Positions 1 to 5,948 of a stretch of DNA of 6,833 nucleotides are shown here, in pieces; position 1 is the stretch's first letter, and each line of letters opens with the position of its first letter. This stretch comes from an uncultured Porphyromonas sp. (GTDB lineage Bacteria; Bacteroidota; Bacteroidia; Bacteroidales; Porphyromonadaceae), in the NCBI GenBank assembly GCA_945875135.1, contig CAMCJO010000121.1, positions 1 to 6,833 on the forward strand, written 5' to 3'. The notes under the pieces were generated by a model. It was given only the letters and a program-made list of their open reading frames with translations. It had not been told where the DNA came from and did no database searches. Position numbers and translations under genes: made by a program.

Positions 1-194
1 GCGTCTTCGATGAGGCTCCACGTGCCGGAGTAGTAGAGCGTGTGGGGCGGTTCGTCGTGCTGCCAGGGCGTTAGCTCGACGCCTCGCTCACGATCGTGGT
101 AGGTGAGTAGTACGGAGTGGAGCAGCTCGCCATGGTAACGTAGCTGTCGGAGGGCGATCCGCTCGCCTGGGTGGAGGATGATCTGTCGTGCCAT
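1..194 (-). CDS. Unrecognised protein, N-terminal 64 residues only
   Basis: An open frame begins at ATG 194-192 and runs off the left edge without a stop, giving 64 complete codons. The peptide starts MARQIILHPGERIALRQLRY and continues with several aromatic and His residues (TPWQHDEPPHTLYYSGTW near residues 42-59). It has no signal peptide or membrane segment, so a cytoplasmic protein is likely. No in-frame start lies between it and the DUF4296 stop, 41 bases upstream, so ATG 194 is the best start; no Shine-Dalgarno is evident, as is usual in this phylum. Its position after DUF4296 on the same strand suggests it is the last visible member of the ileS operon. I do not recognise the family from this fragment. 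It is probably a real gene, because the frame stays open and the short spacing fits the preceding genes. Confidence 0.6.
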   Translation of the reverse strand, partial: MARQIILHPGERIALRQLRYHGELLHSVLLTYHDRERGVELTPWQHDEPPHTLYYSGTWSLIED

Positions 195-235
195 CGGTCT
201 GCTGCTGAGCTTGCTGCAGGTGCTATGCGTAGCTC

Positions 236-1222
236 CTAGCGAGCGATGATGCGCAGCTCTTGTAGTCTGAAGTGTAGCGACTGCGTACCCAGATAGTCTG
301 ACGGCTGGCTGTAGATAGAGATCGAGATGGTATCGCCCACGGAGAAGTGTGGGGCCGTGCGTACAGGCTCTTTGCGTGGTCGGCTCACGGGGAGATCGTC
401 CACAGCATTACCCGTCAGGTCACTCGACCTAAGATCATCCAGACTACTTGAGACGCTATCCATATAGCTTGTAGGCTCTGGCTCTTCCGTAGGCTCTGCC
501 GTCTTCTCTGGAGTAGCTGCCCCTAGGGTTAGCACGAAGGTGCCTCCGATAGGCAGCTGCATTGACGCACTCTCCATAGCTAGGGGCGGAGGCGTGGCAT
601 CGAGCTGCTTGGAGATGGCGATGTAGGGCATCTGGGACTCTTCGGGTAGCTGCGTACCGCTGACGAGGCCCTGTATCTCTATCTGATGAATGGTATCGGG
701 GAGGTTGGGAATGTCTGCGAGAGCCACCTTCCAGAGGAAGCTGCTCTGCTCCTTGCTGATGCGGATAGGATAGGTCGAGAGCGGAGTGACACGACACGAG
801 AGCGAGTCGGGTAGTGGTGAGTAGAAGTTGCCCTCGTCACCCTCCAGACCAAACTTGAAGAAGCCTGTCGTGCGCTCCAGTATCTCGACCTCTCGCTGTA
901 TGCTGGCGGAGGACTGAGCGATGATCTTCTGAAGCAGCTTTGCCTTCGAAGCTGAGAGGTAGTAGATGGTGCTGTCTAGATCCTCTTGAGATACGCCGTG
1001 CGACTGGAGTATGGAGGCGTAGATCGAGTCTTGTTGGTCGGAGCTTAGGTAGAGCGTCTGACCTACGCCACGAGCTGTGTATAGCTCCGTGAGTAGCTGC
1101 TCGAGCTTATCATTTGGTATGCGTTGCCACGAGCGTCTTTTGCAGCCACTCCCGAGTAGGAGCAGCAGCATGCTTAGTAGCCCAAACTTGAGCAGAGAGA
1201 CCTTGACGCTGTCAGCCCGCAT
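236..1222 (-). CDS. DUF4296-containing lipoprotein, 328 aa
   Basis: A probable lipoprotein of unknown function. Residues 7-23 form a Lys-containing n-region and a Leu-rich hydrophobic stretch, ending in LLGSGC with Cys27 as the likely lipidation site. The lipobox is imperfect, since the -3 residue is Gly and Leu is at -4. Lys-Arg-Arg follows the Cys rather than an acidic run, so nothing here predicts surface export. Residues about 34-116 resemble DUF4296: an early Pro, helices with a Leu/Tyr pattern, then the ILQSHGVSQEDLDSTIYYL segment. The remaining 200 residues are longer than the bare domain, with Pro/Glu/Ser-rich linkers around 209-292 and a likely beta-rich tail. The start is ATG 1222, 15 bases after the lspA stop, so the two are probably co-transcribed and the product is a likely LspA substrate. 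The domain call is from recalled family pattern; the lipoprotein call is seen in the sequence. Confidence 0.75.
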   Translation of the reverse strand: MRADSVKVSLLKFGLLSMLLLLLGSGCKRRSWQRIPNDKLEQLLTELYTARGVGQTLYLSSDQQDSIYASILQSHGVSQEDLDSTIYYLSASKAKLLQKIIAQSSASIQREVEILERTTGFFKFGLEGDEGNFYSPLPDSLSCRVTPLSTYPIRISKEQSSFLWKVALADIPNLPDTIHQIEIQGLVSGTQLPEESQMPYIAISKQLDATPPPLAMESASMQLPIGGTFVLTLGAATPEKTAEPTEEPEPTSYMDSVSSSLDDLRSSDLTGNAVDDLPVSRPRKEPVRTAPHFSVGDTISISIYSQPSDYLGTQSLHFRLQELRIIAR

Positions 1223-1237
1223 AACTTGTGAGGTTAC

Positions 1238-1918
1238 TTACTTAGCTCGCTGACCCGTGCGGCGATGCTTGCCACGGAGGTAGAGCCAGAGCCGATCGAG
1301 GGCGCGTGTCGTGGTGCGTGGATAGCAAATGAGCAGCGCCAGCACGCCTATGGTGATGCAGCTGTCGGCGATGTTGAAGATAGGGCTGAAGAAGGTATAC
1401 GCCGACCCACCACCTATCGGAAACCACTCAGGTAGCACTGTCGTGAAGATGGGAAAGTAGAGCATATCGACCACATGCCCCTCAAACCACGGGGCGTACC
1501 CCACAGCTCCAGCGGTGGTCGGGACAAACTGCGCCACCTGTCCGATGGAGGAGGTGAAGAGCTGCCCGTAGAAGAGGGAGTCGATGAGATTGCCAATGCC
1601 TCCCGCCAGCACCAGCCCTATGATGCAGCAGAAGCTCAGCGAGTAGTGGCGAGACTGCCGGACGAAGCGTGTGAGCCAAACGGCTAGTCCAGCCATGGCT
1701 ATGATGCGGAAGGCGGTCAGGAGGAGCTTGCTACCTAGCTCCACACCGTAAGCCATGCCACGGTTCTCTACAAAGTAGATGCGAAACCAGTCAAAGATGT
1801 GGTACTCCTGACCGACGTACATGTGTGTCTTGATCCAGATCTTGACAACCTGATCTATGACAATGAGGAGCAGAATGAGCCCTGCGACAATCCAGTGGCG
1901 CTGGCTAGTACGAGTCAT
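1238..1918 (-). CDS. lspA: Lipoprotein signal peptidase (signal peptidase II)
   Basis: An inner-membrane aspartyl protease that cuts signal peptides from prolipoproteins just before the lipidated Cys. Hydrophobic stretches at about 9-27, 65-84, 95-112 and 177-198 fit the four-helix fold. Family motifs are present in order: Asp22 in the first helix, VENRGMAYG (50-58, the ENxGxAF-type box), GGIGNLID (106-113), HVVDM with Asp151, and FNIADS with Asp185. By homology with the P. aeruginosa enzyme, Asp151 and Asp185 are the catalytic pair. At 226 residues it is longer than the usual 150-170. The extra length lies between GNxxD and VVD (38 residues, against about 9 in E. coli) and between VVD and FNxAD (34 against about 18). 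Ser114 replaces the usual Arg of GNxxDR. I recall both traits as typical of Bacteroidota LspA. It starts 17 bases after the DksA-like stop, and a predicted lipoprotein follows it. Confidence 0.95.
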   Translation of the reverse strand: MTRTSQRHWIVAGLILLLIVIDQVVKIWIKTHMYVGQEYHIFDWFRIYFVENRGMAYGVELGSKLLLTAFRIIAMAGLAVWLTRFVRQSRHYSLSFCCIIGLVLAGGIGNLIDSLFYGQLFTSSIGQVAQFVPTTAGAVGYAPWFEGHVVDMLYFPIFTTVLPEWFPIGGGSAYTFFSPIFNIADSCITIGVLALLICYPRTTTRALDRLWLYLRGKHRRTGQRAK

Positions 1919-1935
1919 AAGGGAAATGACTGACT

Positions 1936-2316
1936 TTACTTAAGCTTGTCGCGATTGAGCTTGGCCTCGATGCTCTTGGTCGTATGAGGTACCGCACGGA
2001 GACGCTCCTTGGGTATGAGCTTGCCCGTGACAGAGCAGATGCCGTAGGTGCCGTTTTGGATACGTAGGAGAGCTGCCTCGAGCTTCTCGATGAAGTCCTG
2101 CAGACGCTGTGCCTGTGCATCGTTTTCAAGACGAGCCTGCGTGATAGCTCCCTCGTCTAGATCCTTGTAGGTGGGCGTCGTGTCGCTGATGTCGTTGGCA
2201 TTCTCAGCTCGGAGCATGTTGAGATCCTCACGAGCCTGAGCGATCTTCTTCTCGATGAGTATGCGAAACTCTTCGAGCTCCTCTGGATTGTATCGTTTCT
2301 TGCTGCTATCTTCCAT
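1936..2316 (-). CDS. DksA/TraR-family protein with degenerate zinc finger
   Basis: A small (126 aa) relative of DksA, a family that binds RNA polymerase through the secondary channel and adjusts transcription, often with ppGpp. Residues about 11-88 are a charged, helical coiled-coil hairpin; the DLDEGA turn near 52-57 corresponds to the acidic tip of DksA (Asp54 aligns with E. coli Asp74). The C-terminal globule has the NGTYGICSVTGKLIPKERL block (88-106) that places it in the family. Of the four zinc Cys of DksA only Cys94 remains; the partner is Gly or Thr (SVTG) and the second pair is replaced by RAVPHTTKSIEAK. I recall this pattern as common in Bacteroidota, so it is probably a fold that works without zinc rather than a broken gene. 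It sits 83 bases after ileS and 17 before lspA. A function in transcription control is inferred; regulation of this operon is not shown. Confidence 0.88.
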   Translation of the reverse strand: MEDSSKKRYNPEELEEFRILIEKKIAQAREDLNMLRAENANDISDTTPTYKDLDEGAITQARLENDAQAQRLQDFIEKLEAALLRIQNGTYGICSVTGKLIPKERLRAVPHTTKSIEAKLNRDKLK

Positions 2317-2400
2317 ACTATCTGTGAACCTATTAGTGCGCTGTAGACGAAGTCTCTCTGGTGCGAAAGCTTGATCGCCTATAGACGCCGTGAATTGTGT

Positions 2401-5400
2401 TTATACTTTGCTGATTTGTACCGCTATCAAGGTGCCGTCTAGGTCGATCTCCTCGGCATCGCTGAGTACCTCGGAGTAATCGATCGTATCGGCCTGTACT
2501 TGCGTCTGGACGTACTCCTGATGGGTGCGGAGAGCCTCTACAACCTCATCGGGAGCCATGACGATTAGCTCGATGTGATCGTTGACCTCGTAGCCAGACT
2601 GCTTGCGGAGGTTCTGTATGCGGTTGACAAACTCACGCGCTGTGCCCTCAGCGATCAGCTCGGGCGTGAGCGTGATGTCTAGAGCCACCGTATGACGACC
2701 CTCGTTGGCGACCGTCCACCCTGGTATATCCTGAGCGATGATCTGTACATCCTGGAGGTCCACCACAATAGGCTGATCACCGACCGTCAGGGTCAGGTGC
2801 TCCGTCTGCTCTAGCTCATTGATCTGCTCGGGTGTGAGCGCATTGATCTGAGCTGCAAGTGCTTTCATATTCTTGCCCACCTTAGGCCCTAGAGCCTTGA
2901 AGTTAGGCTTGACCGTGCGTACCCAAATGGAGTCGGAGGGATCGACGAAGCGGATGTCCTTCACATTAACCTCGCTGAGTAGTAGGTCGTGTACCTGCTC
3001 CATGTGCATCTTGTCGGCGGGGTCATTGACCGGTAGCATGATCGCGCTGAGCGGTTGACGCACCTTGATATTGACCTTGCGACGTAGTGAGAGGACTAGA
3101 GTCGAGTAGATCTGAGCCAGCTCCATGCTGCGCTCTAGGTCTAGATCTATCTGCGCCTCGTCTGCCACGGGGTAGTCTGTGAGGTGTACCGATGCTGCGT
3201 CATCGTGCAGGTCACGGTAGAGCCTATCTGCGTAGAAGGGCGCAATGGGTGCCATCAGCTGAGCTACTACCGAGAGACACTGGTAGAGCGTCTGATAGGC
3301 GCTGAGCTTGTCGTCGGTCATAGAGCCCGCCCAGAAGCGCTTGCGCGAGAGACGCACATACCAGTTGCTCAGATGCTCTGTGACAAAGTTTTCGATGGCA
3401 CGTCCTGCGGGTGTCGGGTCGTAGCTTGCCAGCTTGCCGTCGACCTCCTTGATGAGCGAGTTGAGACGCGAGAGGATCCAGCGATCGATCTCAGGACGAT
3501 CCGCATAGGGGATCTGGGCAACGGAAGGATCGAAGCCGTCCAAGTTGCCATAGAGTGCGAAGAACTGGTAGGTGTTGTAGAGCGTGCCGAAGTATTTGCG
3601 GCTCACCTCCTCGACGCCCTTCGGGTCGAAGCGGATGTTTTCCCACGGATTGGCATTGGTGATCATGTACCAGCGTAGTGGGTCTGAGCCGTACTGCTGG
3701 ATGATACCAAAGGGATCGACCGCATTGCCTAGTCGCTTGCTCATCTTGTTGCCATCCTTGTCGAGGACGAGCCCGTTGACGAGGACATTTCTAAAGGCTA
3801 TGCTCCCCTGGGTCATCGTAGCGATAGCGTGAAGCGTAAAGAACCAACCACGTGTCTGGTCGACGCCCTCAGCGATGAAGTCGGCGGGGAAAACCTTGCC
3901 ACTCTCGACCTCCTCACGATGCTCGAAGGGGTAGTGCACCTGCGCAAAAGGCATAGCCCCCGAGTCAAACCACACATCGATTAGGTCGCTCTCACGACGC
4001 ATCGGACGCTTGCCGTCCTGCGCCACGAGCGTGATCTCATCGACGTAGGGTCGGTGCAGATCGATCTTGTCATAGTTCTCCTCGCTGTAGTTGCCAGGGG
4101 TAAAGCCTGCGAGCGGATTGGTCGACATGACGCCAGCCTGCACAGCGCGCTCGCACTCTTTGTATAGCTCCTCGACAGAACCGATGCAGAGCTCCTCGTC
4201 GCCATCTTCAGTGCGCCAGATAGGTAGAGGAGTACCCCAGTAGCGACTGCGGGAGAGGTTCCAGTCCTGGAGGTTCTCCAGCCACTTGCCGAAGCGTCCT
4301 GCACCGATCGCTGCGGGATGCCAGTCGATCGTCTCATTGAGGCTCATCATCTCCTCACGGCAAGCGGTAGAGCGGATGAACCAGCTGTCTAGCGGGTAGT
4401 AGAGGATCGGCTTGTCGGTGCGCCAGCAGTGGGGGTAGTTGTGCGTATGCTTCTCGACTCGGAAGACGCGATTCTCATGCTTGAGCATGACGCAGATCTC
4501 TACGTCTAGCGTCTCCTTGTCAGGTGTGTCGTTGGGGTCGTAATCCTTCTTGACATAGCGTCCTGCGTAGGTGTCGTAGAGCGGTACGTTTACCGACTCC
4601 TTGAGGAACTGATGATCGAGAGCCTCGATTTTGTAGAAGCGTCCCTTCAGGTCGACCATCGGGCGCTGCTGTCCCTTATTGTCGATCATCAGAAGAGGGG
4701 GAACGCCCGCCGCCTTAGCAACGCGCTCATCGTCGGCACCGAAGGTCGGCGCAATGTGTACGATACCGGTACCATCCTCAGTGCTGACATAATCACCGGG
4801 GATGACTCGGAAGGCACCCTCGCCAGGATTGACCCACGGTATGAGCTGCTCGTAGTGAATGCCAACGAGATCGCTACCCTTGCAGGTTGAGATGCGGTGC
4901 CAGGGAGCTTTCTTGTAGGTCTCCTTGTCCCACGTCTCAGGCAGTTCGCTCACCTCGCTCTCAGCGTCGAAGTAGCTGCCTAGAAGTGCCGTGGCAAGTA
5001 CCACCGTGATCGGCATGTCGCTGTAGGGGTTGAACGTCTCCACAGCACAGTACTCGATCGAGGGACCCACGCAGAGCGCCGTGTTCGATGGGAGCGTCCA
5101 CGGCGTGGTGGTCCACGCTAGGAAGAAGCTCTCGCCACGACCACGAAGAAACTCGGGGGCATCGATGATGCGAAACTGTGCGGTACAGACCGTATCCTTG
5201 ACATCACGATAGCAGCCCGGCTGATTCAACTCGTGCGAGCTTAGACCCGTACCAGCCGCGGGGCTGTAGGGCTGTATGGATAGTCCTTTGTATAGTAACC
5301 CCTTCTTGTATAGCTCCTTGAGGAGGTACCAAAGTGTCTCGATATACTTATTCTTGTAGGTTACGTAGGGGTGCTCCATATCGACCCAGTAACCCATCTG

Positions 5401-5814
5401 CTTGGTCAGCGACTCCCACTCAGCGGTGTACTTCATCACCTCCTTGCGGCAAGTCTGGTTGTACTCAGCGACAGAGATCGTCTTGCCGATCGCATCCTTG
5501 GTGATGCCGAGCTTCTTCTCGACTCCCAGCTCTACTGGCAGGCCGTGCGTATCCCAGCCAGCGCGACGATCCACACGGTAGCCGTGCATCGTCTTGTAGC
5601 GACAGATGATATCCTTGATAGAGCGTGCTATGACGTGGTGAATGCCAGGCATACCATTGGCCGAGGGAGGACCCTCATAGAAGGTAAATAGCGGCGCATC
5701 CTCACGCTGATGTAGCGAGCGGTGGAAGAGCTGCTCCTTCTTCCACAGAGCGAGCATCTCCTGATTGATCTGTGCAAAGTCAGCAGACTGGTATTCCTTA
5801 AACGGTTTCTTCAT
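2401..5814 (-). CDS. ileS: Isoleucyl-tRNA synthetase, type 2 (IleS2)
   Basis: A cytoplasmic class I synthetase that charges tRNA-Ile with isoleucine and edits mischarged valine. From ATG 5814 it has 1137 residues. In order: the nucleotide-binding signature region PPSANGMPGIHHV (49-61), where GIHH replaces HIGH; the CP1 editing domain with WTTTPWTLPSNTA (234-246) and GTGIVHIAPTFGADD (348-362); HCWRTDKPILYYP (462-474); WNLSRSRYWGTPLPIW (518-533); WFDSGAMPFAQ (615-625); KMSKR (690-694); and the anticodon-binding helical domain from about 773, including SNWYVRLSRKRFW (816-828). There is no Cys after residue 846, so the C-terminal zinc finger of type 1 IleS is absent and a long type 2 tail is present. 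An in-frame GTG at 5841 would add nine residues, but it overlaps the promoter element, so ATG 5814 is preferred. It is probably the first gene of the operon. Confidence 0.97.
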   Translation of the reverse strand: MKKPFKEYQSADFAQINQEMLALWKKEQLFHRSLHQREDAPLFTFYEGPPSANGMPGIHHVIARSIKDIICRYKTMHGYRVDRRAGWDTHGLPVELGVEKKLGITKDAIGKTISVAEYNQTCRKEVMKYTAEWESLTKQMGYWVDMEHPYVTYKNKYIETLWYLLKELYKKGLLYKGLSIQPYSPAAGTGLSSHELNQPGCYRDVKDTVCTAQFRIIDAPEFLRGRGESFFLAWTTTPWTLPSNTALCVGPSIEYCAVETFNPYSDMPITVVLATALLGSYFDAESEVSELPETWDKETYKKAPWHRISTCKGSDLVGIHYEQLIPWVNPGEGAFRVIPGDYVSTEDGTGIVHIAPTFGADDERVAKAAGVPPLLMIDNKGQQRPMVDLKGRFYKIEALDHQFLKESVNVPLYDTYAGRYVKKDYDPNDTPDKETLDVEICVMLKHENRVFRVEKHTHNYPHCWRTDKPILYYPLDSWFIRSTACREEMMSLNETIDWHPAAIGAGRFGKWLENLQDWNLSRSRYWGTPLPIWRTEDGDEELCIGSVEELYKECERAVQAGVMSTNPLAGFTPGNYSEENYDKIDLHRPYVDEITLVAQDGKRPMRRESDLIDVWFDSGAMPFAQVHYPFEHREEVESGKVFPADFIAEGVDQTRGWFFTLHAIATMTQGSIAFRNVLVNGLVLDKDGNKMSKRLGNAVDPFGIIQQYGSDPLRWYMITNANPWENIRFDPKGVEEVSRKYFGTLYNTYQFFALYGNLDGFDPSVAQIPYADRPEIDRWILSRLNSLIKEVDGKLASYDPTPAGRAIENFVTEHLSNWYVRLSRKRFWAGSMTDDKLSAYQTLYQCLSVVAQLMAPIAPFYADRLYRDLHDDAASVHLTDYPVADEAQIDLDLERSMELAQIYSTLVLSLRRKVNIKVRQPLSAIMLPVNDPADKMHMEQVHDLLLSEVNVKDIRFVDPSDSIWVRTVKPNFKALGPKVGKNMKALAAQINALTPEQINELEQTEHLTLTVGDQPIVVDLQDVQIIAQDIPGWTVANEGRHTVALDITLTPELIAEGTAREFVNRIQNLRKQSGYEVNDHIELIVMAPDEVVEALRTHQEYVQTQVQADTIDYSEVLSDAEEIDLDGTLIAVQISKV

Positions 5815-5840
5815 TGGAGCTTTCGTATGAGATATGCCCA

Positions 5841-5848
5841 CAAAGATA
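5841..5848 (-). promoter_or_regulatory. Probable ileS operon promoter, -7 element TATCTTTG
   Basis: Read on the minus strand, TATCTTTG is a perfect match to the Bacteroidota -7 consensus TAnnTTTG. It lies 26 bases before the ileS ATG and about 25 bases past the terminator tract of the upstream gene, which is where a promoter is needed. The -33 TTTG is not well placed: candidates are 12 bases (5864-5861) and 25 bases (5877-5874) upstream, against about 19 expected. The leader would be only about 20 bases long. Confidence 0.6.
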
Positions 5849-5871
5849 CAGAATCTTGTTCAAATAGGACT

Positions 5872-5909
5872 AACAAAAAGAGAGACTGTCGCAATCGCAA
5901 CAGTCTCTC
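5872..5909 (-). terminator. Intrinsic terminator of the right-hand gene
   Basis: A perfect 10-bp inverted repeat, GAGAGACTGT (5880-5889) with ACAGTCTCTC (5900-5909), encloses a 10-base loop. On the minus strand it is followed directly by TTTTTGTT (5879-5872). This is a standard rho-independent terminator, starting about 40 bases after the stop codon of the 5949-6833 gene. On the plus strand the hairpin is followed by GTCCTTTAAG, with no T-run, so it acts in one direction. It separates the right-hand gene from the ileS operon. Confidence 0.9.
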
Positions 5910-5924
5910 GTCCTTTAAGTGCAA

Positions 5925-5941
5925 ACCGTAGCCAGTACGGT
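5925..5941 (-). other. Small hairpin between stop codon and terminator
   Basis: ACCGTA (5925-5930) pairs with TACGGT (5936-5941) around a 5-base loop. It lies 8 bases after the stop codon of the right-hand gene and before the main terminator. No T-run follows, so it is not a terminator by itself; it could shield the mRNA 3' end or be chance. Confidence 0.35.
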
Positions 5942-5948
5942 CTATCGT

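Noticed and set aside
195..217. CAG-type triplet run (minus strand) before the left-edge gene
   Set aside because: Only three to four imperfect units; too short to be a meaningful repeat or phase-variable tract.
2317..2400. Possible separate promoter or terminator between ileS and the DksA-like gene
   Set aside because: I see only a 4-bp AGAC/GTCT hairpin without a T-run, and no TAnnTTTG element, so co-transcription is the simpler reading.
3184..3678. A 164-codon open frame on the plus strand inside ileS
   Set aside because: It lies wholly opposite the conserved ileS coding sequence and its product looks like a reading-frame shadow; high G+C lengthens such frames.
5815..5841. GTG start giving an ileS product nine residues longer
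   Set aside because: The GTG overlaps the TATCTTTG promoter element and would lie upstream of the likely transcript start; MKKPFKEY from ATG 5814 is a normal IleS beginning.
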